From positions 1-64,000 of IMG/VR virus record IMGVR_UViG_3300022752_002410: a stretch of DNA of 64,000 nucleotides. One strand, written 5' to 3'. Positions 45,055-52,277 of the stretch are shown piece by piece (the first letter of the stretch is position 1; each line of letters begins with the position of its first letter). The notes beneath the pieces are model-generated. The model ran no database searches and had not been told where the DNA came from. It saw nothing but the letters and a program-made list of their open reading frames with translations. Position numbers and translations under genes: made by a program. This DNA comes from a virus.

Positions 45055-46128
45055 ATGGATCCTATTATGCAACAACAAGGCGCACTACCAAGCCCAGAAC
45101 ATGATGATGAAGGTAAGATGGCCAAGGCCGACCTTTATAAGACTGCTAGATATGCGTTAAAACTATTTAAAATGATGGACGATAACGCACAACTTGAGGG
45201 TTGGGTACAGGCTAAAATCACTAAAGCCGCAGATTATATGGCCAGTGTATATCACTATCTAGAATATGAAATGAAGTTCAGCGAGTATGGACAGAAACTT
45301 GAAATGAGTGATATGTACACTGCCGAAGAAAAACGCATCCTTAAAAATAAACTAATGGAAGCCAAAGAGAAAATGAAAAATCTTAAGAAAGCCCAGGCTC
45401 TAAAGATGAAGAAAAAGGATGAAAAGAAAGACGAAAAAGTAGAAGAAGCTAAAGATCCACCATCAGGTCATAGGGCTGGCAAAGGTGTTGGCACAGCAGA
45501 GAAAAAGGCTGCTGCCAGTACCAAATCACAATACAGCGTAAAACTAATGCACAAAGATGGTGCTAAGACTAAGAACGTTCACTATGATGCAGACGAGGGT
45601 GAAAGCGAAGGCGAAGTACGTGATCGTGCCGGACGTGATCATAAGAGCCAAGGCTACAGCGTAGATAGCATACGTAAGAAAACATCTGAGTCAAAAAAGG
45701 CCAAAAAGGATTATGATGGTGATGGCAAGGTAGAAACTCCTAAAGATGAAGTATGGGGTAGTCGTGCTAAGGCCGCTGCTAAGTCAGGTAAACCATTTAA
45801 AGAAGCAGCCAAACCAGATTATATTGACTTGGACAAAGATGGCAACAAAAAAGAGCCAATGAAAAAAGCAGCCAAGGATAAGAAGGTAAGTGAAGCAGCC
45901 AAATGTAATCATAGCCCAAAAGGTAAAAGTTGTCCAGTACATGGTTTAAAAGAATGTGGCAGTATGAGTGAAGCCAGTCATCAGGCCAAGACCACAATGA
46001 AACACGTTAAGAATCCTACAGCAGGTGAAAAAAAAGCAGCAAAAGATATTAAGCCTGGTGTAAAGGGTTATAGTGATCGTGCTGCCATGCTTAAGAGTGC
46101 TGAAAAAGATGGTCGTTTAAAATCATGA
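45055..46128 (+). CDS. Basic candidate core/internal virion protein with EF-hand-like loops
   Basis: This 357-residue Lys-rich protein has a helical N-terminal 130 residues and a disordered remainder. DYDGDGKVE and DLDKDGNKKE resemble calcium-binding DxDxDG loops. A Cys/His cluster (KCNHSPKGKSCPVHGLKECG) may bind zinc. KLMEAK and similar L-x-E sites could be cut by a prohead protease. Own late promoter. It lacks the N-terminal tag. Confidence 0.6.
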   Translation: MDPIMQQQGALPSPEHDDEGKMAKADLYKTARYALKLFKMMDDNAQLEGWVQAKITKAADYMASVYHYLEYEMKFSEYGQKLEMSDMYTAEEKRILKNKLMEAKEKMKNLKKAQALKMKKKDEKKDEKVEEAKDPPSGHRAGKGVGTAEKKAAASTKSQYSVKLMHKDGAKTKNVHYDADEGESEGEVRDRAGRDHKSQGYSVDSIRKKTSESKKAKKDYDGDGKVETPKDEVWGSRAKAAAKSGKPFKEAAKPDYIDLDKDGNKKEPMKKAAKDKKVSEAAKCNHSPKGKSCPVHGLKECGSMSEASHQAKTTMKHVKNPTAGEKKAAKDIKPGVKGYSDRAAMLKSAEKDGRLKS

Positions 46129-47492
46129 GCCTAGCCAAATATATTAAAATAGTTGAAAGGGTCAGTATAGATGACCCAGGTAGCTATAAGGTTCCTGAGC
46201 CTATAAGAAACTTAGGTGATGGGTTTGAAACTGTAAATCATAATGGGCAAAAAGGTATTAAAGATACACAAACTGGAAAACTTATTTTAATGAGTACTAA
46301 GTTACCTAATGTGTTTAATATAGTAACCGTACAGGATGGTCGAGAAGTTACAGAATATGGCTTAAATTTTAATGAGTTAGGTCCAGCTACACAAAGAGCC
46401 CTACAAAAAATAGGTGCTGGTGGTGTTCAAGAAACTTATGAAAGCAGTGAGCAGGTACGCAGTATAGTACAACGTATGATGGAAGATGCTCGTGTTCCAC
46501 AAAAACCAAGACAAGGTCCACTACGCCCACAAACAGGTGCGGGCAAACATAAGGATAAAAAGAAGGAACAGAAACAGGGTAAGGATAAACATAAAAAGCC
46601 TTTTATGGAGCAAGGTGTGGCGAAAGGCAGTGGAGCAAAATATAAAGTAAAATCTATTGGTAAAGATAATAAAGGTGAATATCATATAAGTCCAAGCACT
46701 GGTAAAAAAGTATATAAATCAGGTGCGAATAAAGGTGACCACGAAAATCCTAAAACAGGAGAAATTAAGAAAAGTGTGGCGGAAGCAGGTAGTGCTAATC
46801 AACAGGCAGCTATTGCTATAGCCATGAAAAAAGCAGGCAAAAAACCTAAGGATGTTGAAGAAGCTAAATATCAAAAATTAACACCACAACAGAAGTTTAA
46901 AAACTCTATGAAACGTGCCGGATATGATATGGATGCTGGTGCTAAAAGATTACAAGATTTACTAGACAAGCAGAAAAAAGAGCGTGAAGAAAAAGAAAAT
47001 GGTGGATTTAAGGTACATTTTGAAGCAATCCAGCGTGATCTAAAACTTCCTGATAGTTACTACCTACAACTGAGCAGCGGTGCTAAGAGTAATCTAAAAA
47101 ACTTATACATCAACTATATTTTAGAATCAGTAAGTGGTGTTAAAAAAGATACATTAGAAACAGTAAGTTATCCAGAACTAAAAAACATCGTGCGTATGAT
47201 TGAAGAAAAGCAAAAAGGTGTAGATGGTAAGGCCTGCTGGAAAGGCTACAAGCGTATGGGCACAAAGAAGAAAGGTGATCGTACGGTGGATAACTGTGTG
47301 AAGGCAGAAAGCCTACAGGAAAAAAGCCCACCTGGTTTTAAGGGCACAGTGAAGGCAATGAAAAAACACCCTGAACTTACCAAGGGTAAGACCAAAGATG
47401 GCAAGGAAAAGAATCCTTGGGCATTGGCTTGGCATATGAAAAACAAAGGCTACAAGAGTCATAAAAAAGCCGACGGTAGCGATAAGGATTAA
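46125..47492 (+). CDS. Tagged, very basic candidate internal protein
   Basis: This 455-residue protein starts MSLAKYIKIVERV (tag; I-V-E). It is strongly basic and mostly disordered, with modules FMEQGVAKG, NQQAAIAIAMKKAGKKP, KACWKGYKRMGTKKK and NPWALAWHMKNKGYKSHKK. Several possible (I/L)-x-E sites may allow multiple cuts. It probably binds DNA inside the head; inference. Confidence 0.6.
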   Translation: MSLAKYIKIVERVSIDDPGSYKVPEPIRNLGDGFETVNHNGQKGIKDTQTGKLILMSTKLPNVFNIVTVQDGREVTEYGLNFNELGPATQRALQKIGAGGVQETYESSEQVRSIVQRMMEDARVPQKPRQGPLRPQTGAGKHKDKKKEQKQGKDKHKKPFMEQGVAKGSGAKYKVKSIGKDNKGEYHISPSTGKKVYKSGANKGDHENPKTGEIKKSVAEAGSANQQAAIAIAMKKAGKKPKDVEEAKYQKLTPQQKFKNSMKRAGYDMDAGAKRLQDLLDKQKKEREEKENGGFKVHFEAIQRDLKLPDSYYLQLSSGAKSNLKNLYINYILESVSGVKKDTLETVSYPELKNIVRMIEEKQKGVDGKACWKGYKRMGTKKKGDRTVDNCVKAESLQEKSPPGFKGTVKAMKKHPELTKGKTKDGKEKNPWALAWHMKNKGYKSHKKADGSDKD

Positions 47493-47495
47493 ACA

Positions 47496-49949
47496 ATGGA
47501 CATGAGAGCATTGATAGCACGGATGGATGCTATAGAAGAAGCAAACAAACCTGCTGATAATTCAGAAACTCCTAAACCTAGTACAACATCAACTGAACCT
47601 GACAGTGATGGAGATCGTAGTAAGGGCGATGCTCCTATTATAAATAGAGATTGGGAAAAAGATGGTACACCTGGATTAAACAATACTCCTGACAGTGATG
47701 GAGATCGTAGTAAGGGCGATGCTCCTATTATAAATAGAGATTGGGAAAAAGATGGTACACCTGGATTGAATAATCCCGCCAGTGAACCTCAAGCAGCAGA
47801 TGACAAGACCAAAGCAGCACAAGATGCTACAGATCAATTAGATAAAGACAGTGGACAACCAGCACAGCCTGAAGGTGCACCTGATCCCACCGATGTTAGT
47901 AGATTTGCTGACCTACTAATGAAATGTAAAGATAGTGGATGGCGTGTACCAATTAATCCTGCAACAGCACAACAGGCAGTACAATCAGCAGAAAAATTAA
48001 GTGAAGCATTCCTTATAGAAAATCCAGCTATATTTAGATTGTTAACAGCTCCTGCAATGACTGGTCGTTTGAGATCAGCCTTTTTACAAAGTTTAGGAAT
48101 GAGTAAAAAGTTAAGAATGAAACTGTACAAAATGAATCCACAAGCATTCAAAACTGGCAATTTTACTGCACAACAAAAACAATTAATACAAAATTATACT
48201 AATAAAACACAGTCCAGCGGACGTATTACTAGAAGTAATGTAAGACAAACTGCTCAAAATCTTAGAGATGATCCAAGAATTGCACAGGATTTGACCCGTG
48301 CATCACAAGGCGGTTTATGGAGTACATTGAGTAAGGTGGCCACTATAGGTACATTAGGTTGGTTAGGCTATGAGGCTTATAAGGCCCTATTTGGTGGTGA
48401 GGAAGAATTAAGCCCAGGTGGTGGTATGGATGGAGCACAAAGTACTAAACCTGGAGCAGCGAGTCCTGGAGCAGCGAGTCCTGGAGCAGCAGGCCAAACT
48501 CAACCCTGTTTAAATCCACAAGAGATAGCTGATTTAGATAAAATGTCAGCAAGTTGGGAAAAAGTAAATGATCCTAGTATCAAAGCACTAGTCGCCGCTT
48601 GGAGTGCTGTAAAGCCAATAATGACAAAAACAACAGAATCAAAAGGAAGTCCCATGAATATGAAAAATCTTATAGCACAAATGGATGCTATTGAGAAAGG
48701 TAAAAAATATATCTCTGAGTCAGCAGCACCAGTAGTTGAATATAAGGGCGGCACTGATGCCGAAAAGATCAAGAACTGGCAAAAACATATTGATCAGTTC
48801 AAAGAAAAAGGCATGTACAAGGCAGCAGATGATGCTGAAAAGTCTGCTAAACGAGCGCAACCAGGATTTAAGCCTGCTAGATCAACAGATAAGCCAGCCA
48901 AAGAAGGTATGGGCAGTATTGCTCGTGCTCTAATGCAGGATATGGGCATAGATGAAGAAGGCGATTATGACGCAGCCACAAAACCTCCACCAGGTACAGC
49001 ATACTATGGTGATCCTAATGTAGGTGGAATAAAAGGCATTGGTAAAGCTTTTAAACAAGCTTTTTCAGGTCAAGGACCAACTGGGTATTATGATGCACAA
49101 GGCAACATGGTTCCAAAAGCTAATCCAAATGCAGTTTCAAAACAACAATATGATGCATCAGTAGATAGTGTGGATGCTGCTGCTGGAACACCCGTAAATA
49201 ACCCTCTGCCAACAGGTATGACCCAAGCACAAGTAGATCAGGCTAGAAATGCAACAGAATTTGATGTTGCTGATCCTGCTAGTGATCCGAATACTAATCC
49301 TGGGGCAACGCCAAACCCAGCAGCCCCATCAGTAGGAGATGCTGCGGCTATGGATACCCCACAAATGGCACAACAGGCAGCAGCAGTAGCAGCAGGTGCT
49401 CCACAGCCTGGTCCTCAACCTGGAACAGGTGATGCCAATGTAGCTCAAGCCGCAGCTCAGCCAGCAGCTCAACCAGACCCAAGTAAGAAATGGCCTACAA
49501 GTCCTGATGAGATCAGGGCATTTCAACGGGCTAACAAACTAACACCTGATGCATTTATAGGCAAAAATACTTTAGATGCGTTGTTGAAACAGGGGTACAA
49601 ACCTCCGCAAGGCTTCCAAATGGTAAAAGATAAAGCAACTGGATCGGGTCAAGGGGCAATGCCTGCACCAACTGCTACACAAGCATCCGTAAGATCTATA
49701 GATAATGCCACAGTAGGTGTTAATATGAGCAGACCTCCTAAGGGACAAGGGTATTCTAAAACAAAAGTTAAACCTAGACCCGCTGCTAAGCCAGAACAAT
49801 GGGATTATGACTATGGAAAGACTCACAATGCTGACGGCTCTCCAAAAGCACTTAATCCAGCAGCAGCAGCAATAGCAGCAGGACAGGCTACAGAAGCTAT
49901 TTCAGAAGATGATAGAATCCTAAATATGATTCGTGGTATTAAATTCTAA
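47496..49949 (+). CDS. Tagged multi-domain protein with peptidoglycan-binding-like end
   Basis: This 817-residue protein starts MDMRALIARMDAIEEANKP (I-E-E site). It contains a 30-residue tandem duplication, a helical central region with a hydrophobic segment (VATIGTLGWLGYEAYKALF), a second internal tag at Met387 (MNMKNLIAQMDAIE, then I-S-E), and near residues 668-700 a PG_binding_1-like segment, EIRAFQRANKLTPDAFIGKN. It looks like two tagged proteins fused. Confidence 0.6.
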   Translation: MDMRALIARMDAIEEANKPADNSETPKPSTTSTEPDSDGDRSKGDAPIINRDWEKDGTPGLNNTPDSDGDRSKGDAPIINRDWEKDGTPGLNNPASEPQAADDKTKAAQDATDQLDKDSGQPAQPEGAPDPTDVSRFADLLMKCKDSGWRVPINPATAQQAVQSAEKLSEAFLIENPAIFRLLTAPAMTGRLRSAFLQSLGMSKKLRMKLYKMNPQAFKTGNFTAQQKQLIQNYTNKTQSSGRITRSNVRQTAQNLRDDPRIAQDLTRASQGGLWSTLSKVATIGTLGWLGYEAYKALFGGEEELSPGGGMDGAQSTKPGAASPGAASPGAAGQTQPCLNPQEIADLDKMSASWEKVNDPSIKALVAAWSAVKPIMTKTTESKGSPMNMKNLIAQMDAIEKGKKYISESAAPVVEYKGGTDAEKIKNWQKHIDQFKEKGMYKAADDAEKSAKRAQPGFKPARSTDKPAKEGMGSIARALMQDMGIDEEGDYDAATKPPPGTAYYGDPNVGGIKGIGKAFKQAFSGQGPTGYYDAQGNMVPKANPNAVSKQQYDASVDSVDAAAGTPVNNPLPTGMTQAQVDQARNATEFDVADPASDPNTNPGATPNPAAPSVGDAAAMDTPQMAQQAAAVAAGAPQPGPQPGTGDANVAQAAAQPAAQPDPSKKWPTSPDEIRAFQRANKLTPDAFIGKNTLDALLKQGYKPPQGFQMVKDKATGSGQGAMPAPTATQASVRSIDNATVGVNMSRPPKGQGYSKTKVKPRPAAKPEQWDYDYGKTHNADGSPKALNPAAAAIAAGQATEAISEDDRILNMIRGIKF
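47598..47777 (+). repeat. 90-base tandem duplication
   Basis: Copies at 47598-47687 and 47688-47777 are nearly identical, encoding PDSDGDRSKGDAPIINRDW-type 30-residue units. It is a recent in-frame duplication. Confidence 0.9.
48654..49949 (+). CDS. Possible internal in-frame product with its own tag
   Basis: ATG 48654 in the 47496 gene has AAGGA six bases upstream and encodes MNMKNLIAQMDAIEKGKK, nearly a copy of the parent N-terminus, followed by an I-S-E site. A separate 431-residue product is plausible. Confidence 0.4.
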   Translation: MNMKNLIAQMDAIEKGKKYISESAAPVVEYKGGTDAEKIKNWQKHIDQFKEKGMYKAADDAEKSAKRAQPGFKPARSTDKPAKEGMGSIARALMQDMGIDEEGDYDAATKPPPGTAYYGDPNVGGIKGIGKAFKQAFSGQGPTGYYDAQGNMVPKANPNAVSKQQYDASVDSVDAAAGTPVNNPLPTGMTQAQVDQARNATEFDVADPASDPNTNPGATPNPAAPSVGDAAAMDTPQMAQQAAAVAAGAPQPGPQPGTGDANVAQAAAQPAAQPDPSKKWPTSPDEIRAFQRANKLTPDAFIGKNTLDALLKQGYKPPQGFQMVKDKATGSGQGAMPAPTATQASVRSIDNATVGVNMSRPPKGQGYSKTKVKPRPAAKPEQWDYDYGKTHNADGSPKALNPAAAAIAAGQATEAISEDDRILNMIRGIKF

Positions 49950-50263
49950 TTGTGATAGTTGCCTTGAATACAATGCAACATTTCATGACCTAGATGATCT
50001 ATAGTGAATTTCTTGGGCAATATTATTGTACAACGATTGCCCTCCCAAAAACTACAGGCCTCCATAGGTAATCCACCAAACCCACCATTACCAAGTTTTC
50101 TACTTTCTACTTCACAAACAGCCTGAGGGTTATCCACATGTCTGATAGTAACAGTAGTTTTATTGGTAAAATTGTTTTTTGAATCCCAACGAAATTTTGG
50201 ATTCTGCCAATCTGCGTAAGCAGTTTGACAAACAAATAAACTGATAAAAATAAACTTTTTCAT
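49946..50263 (-). CDS. Secreted HExxH metallopeptidase-like protein
   Basis: This 105-residue protein has a signal peptide (MKKFIFISLFVCQTAYA), several mature cysteines and a C-terminal LGHEMLHCIQG with His93, Glu94 and His97, the zincin HExxH pattern. It is very short for a protease, with no visible third ligand, so activity is uncertain. It lies on the minus strand inside a plus-strand late cluster with its own consensus promoter, as morons do. Confidence 0.65.
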   Translation of the reverse strand: MKKFIFISLFVCQTAYADWQNPKFRWDSKNNFTNKTTVTIRHVDNPQAVCEVESRKLGNGGFGGLPMEACSFWEGNRCTIILPKKFTIDHLGHEMLHCIQGNYHN

Positions 50264-50293
50264 AATTCAAATGAGTTAGTTTGTAATATTTGT

Positions 50294-50322
50294 ATTATAC
50301 AATAGCTCTTATCAGTTGTCAA
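50294..50322 (-). promoter_or_regulatory. Consensus sigma70-type promoter on the minus strand
   Basis: Read on the minus strand, TTGACA (50322-50317) and TATAAT (50299-50294) are separated by exactly 17 bases. Transcription would start near 50287, about 24 bases before the HExxH gene. The -35 lies five bases from a plus-strand late element, so the two are divergent and nearly overlapping. Confidence 0.75.
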
Positions 50323-50327
50323 ATTTT

Positions 50328-50335
50328 AATAAATA
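50328..50335 (+). promoter_or_regulatory. Late promoter element AATAAATA
   Basis: A T4-like late element four bases before GTG 50340; T4 geometry predicts a start at about 50341, giving a leaderless message. Confidence 0.45.
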
Positions 50336-50339
50336 TACT

Positions 50340-51680
50340 GTGAGTATTTTACGACAATATATTAGATTAGTTGAAGAGGAAACTATACCAGTACCTAATG
50401 AGCAACAATCTAAACAAAGAGCCAGAGAACTAGCCCAACAAATGGGCATGGATCCAAATAATATTAAAGTAAAAAGTCGTGGTGGTGTGCCTGTAGAAAT
50501 AAATGGTAAACCTGTTCCTACTAATCTATATAAAGAAACCGAAATAAGATTAATGGCCGCAGCACAACAACTATCAACTGGCAATGCTGCTCCAAGACAA
50601 ACTCCTGGTATAGTACCTCCAGATAGTCCTTATGCTCAACAATATAAACAACAACCTACAACTGCCACTCAAGCAGATGTACATAAAGTAGATAACGCTA
50701 TTGATAAACCTACACCAGGTGATCCAAAAGTAGCAGCACTACAACAAGATCTCAAGGCAGCAGGTGCTGATCTTGGTCCATTTGAAAATGATGGTGTAGA
50801 TGGGTTAATGGGCAAATATACTAGAGCTGCTATGGCTCAGTTTCCAGAAATCGCTGCTAAACATCCAGAAGCAGCTAAGATGCCTGATGCTCCTCCAGGA
50901 TCAGGTAAGGCAATAAAAGGTGGTCAACGAACAAATCCACCAGCACCAGAAACAAATACTGACGGTGATTTAGCTCCAAAACCAGAAGATACTAAGCCAA
51001 AAGATCCTAATGCTGTAAGACCTGAAGTAAAGGCTATGGCTGATCTATTAGATCAACTAGTGAAACAAGCACAATTAAAAGAGAGCCAAAGAAACGACCC
51101 AACTGAACAAATAAAACAGTACAAATCAATAGTTGAAAAAGCCGATCAAAATATAGACGAGTATACAAATAATTCTTGGATCGGTGGATCAGTAGCATCG
51201 ACACCAGCAGCAGCAGGACAAAGCTTTGGACAAAAAGCATTAGGTGGACTTAAGACTGCTGGTAATTTTGCTAAAAAAGCAGTGCCTTTGATAGGGGCTG
51301 GAGTTGGTCTATGGGGTGCTGGAGGACAGATGAGTCAAATAGAAAAAGACTTTGAAGAGGGTGATCTAGGTTCAGCAGCATTAGGCACATTAAGTGCTTT
51401 AGCCTATGGCTTGAGTATACCCTTAGCATTTGCTACAAGTTGGGCTGGGGCAGCAGGAGGTATTGGTGCAGCCGTGGCAGGATCTGCTTTAGGTTCAGCA
51501 GCCGATGCTAGACGAGCAGGTCGAGGTGGACGTAAAGTAGTTGATATGGTGGATCAAATACAGGCCAAACTAAAAGATCCAAATAATGGATTTACTCCAG
51601 CAGAATCAAAATTATTGGGTGATAAAGTAGCCCAAGTTCGAGCTCAACTGATTAGAAATAATATTCCTATTAATCTTTGA
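50340..51680 (+). CDS. Tagged protein with peptidoglycan-binding-like and hydrophobic domains
   Basis: GTG 50340 gives MSILRQYIRLVEEE, which aligns with the cluster tag (L-V-E); TTG 50316 is less likely. Residues about 130-170 resemble PG_binding_1 (VAALQQDLKAAG, then GVDGLMGKYTRAAM). Residues 310-390 are Gly/Ala-rich and hydrophobic (GTLSALAYGLSIPLAF), possibly membrane-active. This mix would suit an ejected protein that crosses the envelope. Confidence 0.6.
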   Translation: MSILRQYIRLVEEETIPVPNEQQSKQRARELAQQMGMDPNNIKVKSRGGVPVEINGKPVPTNLYKETEIRLMAAAQQLSTGNAAPRQTPGIVPPDSPYAQQYKQQPTTATQADVHKVDNAIDKPTPGDPKVAALQQDLKAAGADLGPFENDGVDGLMGKYTRAAMAQFPEIAAKHPEAAKMPDAPPGSGKAIKGGQRTNPPAPETNTDGDLAPKPEDTKPKDPNAVRPEVKAMADLLDQLVKQAQLKESQRNDPTEQIKQYKSIVEKADQNIDEYTNNSWIGGSVASTPAAAGQSFGQKALGGLKTAGNFAKKAVPLIGAGVGLWGAGGQMSQIEKDFEEGDLGSAALGTLSALAYGLSIPLAFATSWAGAAGGIGAAVAGSALGSAADARRAGRGGRKVVDMVDQIQAKLKDPNNGFTPAESKLLGDKVAQVRAQLIRNNIPINL

Positions 51681-51684
51681 TAAC

Positions 51685-51721
51685 CTAAATACTTGCTCTA
51701 GGCCTAAATAAAATATATAAT
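51685..51721 (+). promoter_or_regulatory. Promoter region of dsbA-like gene
   Basis: CTAAATA occurs twice (51685-51691 and 51704-51710, 19 bases apart), resembling late elements. TATAAT at 51716-51721 with a weak TTGCTC 17 bases upstream could be a sigma70-type promoter. AAGGAG lies before ATG 51742. Confidence 0.5.
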
Positions 51722-51741
51722 AAACAGGTCAAGGAGCTGTT

Positions 51742-51999
51742 ATGTCAACAAGAATTTACGGGCCTGAAGAAAAGGCTAAACTAGAAAAACTTATTAACGA
51801 AGGCAGTACTGTACTACGTGAAATCCAAGACCTACAAGAGGGTTTGAAAGATACAGTAAGAGCAGTGGCCGAGGAACTAAATATAAAGACCAGCATTATT
51901 AATCGTGCTATCAAAATCGCTCATAAGGGTGATTGGAGCAACTATGATAATGATTGGAAAGAGGTTGAAGCTATTTTGGATATTACCAAAAAAATTTGA
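51742..51999 (+). CDS. dsbA: DsbA-like double-stranded DNA-binding protein
   Basis: This 85-residue protein (MSTRIYGPEEKAKLEKLINE, with LKDTVRAVAEELNIK and AIKIAHKGDW) resembles cyanophage and T4 DsbA, a small dsDNA-binding protein linked to late transcription. Not the disulfide isomerase of the same symbol. Confidence 0.75.
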   Translation: MSTRIYGPEEKAKLEKLINEGSTVLREIQDLQEGLKDTVRAVAEELNIKTSIINRAIKIAHKGDWSNYDNDWKEVEAILDITKKI

Positions 52000-52214
52000 T
52001 GCTTACTGCGTTTGAATGGCTATGTTCAATAGTATTGCTAGCAGGTGTAGCATTAACCAGTTTCAATATTTTTCCTTTAAATCTTTGGGTATTATTTTTT
52101 GGAAACTTAGGATGGGTAATATTAGGTTGGATATGGCGTAAATGGAGTTTGATAGCCATGCAGGTAGTTATTACTTTAATCTATGTTGTAGGCATAATTA
52201 AAGTATATTGGTAA
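51999..52214 (+). CDS. Small membrane protein
   Basis: This 71-residue protein is almost wholly hydrophobic, with two to three membrane segments (WLCSIVLLAGVALTSF, LWVLFFGNLGWVILGW, VVITLIYVVGIIKVYW). It starts at TGATG after the dsbA-like gene. Similar small genes sit near gp43 in other aquatic T4-like phages. Function unknown. Confidence 0.6.
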   Translation: MLTAFEWLCSIVLLAGVALTSFNIFPLNLWVLFFGNLGWVILGWIWRKWSLIAMQVVITLIYVVGIIKVYW

Positions 52215-52219
52215 GGTTG

Positions 52220-52271
52220 GCGAGCCATAAGTCGCAAGTTTGGTATTTGTGAGCCTAAAATCACATAGGAG
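52220..52271 (+). promoter_or_regulatory. Tandem translational-operator hairpins before gp43
   Basis: Hairpin 1: GCGA (52220-52223), loop GCCATAAG, TCGC (52232-52235). Hairpin 2: TGTGA (52248-52252), loop GCCTAAAA, TCACA (52261-52265), one base before the Shine-Dalgarno AGGAG (52267-52271). The T4 gp43 operator also has a 5-bp stem with 8-base loop directly before its ribosome site, bound by gp43 itself. Confidence 0.65.
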
Positions 52272-52277
52272 ATTATT

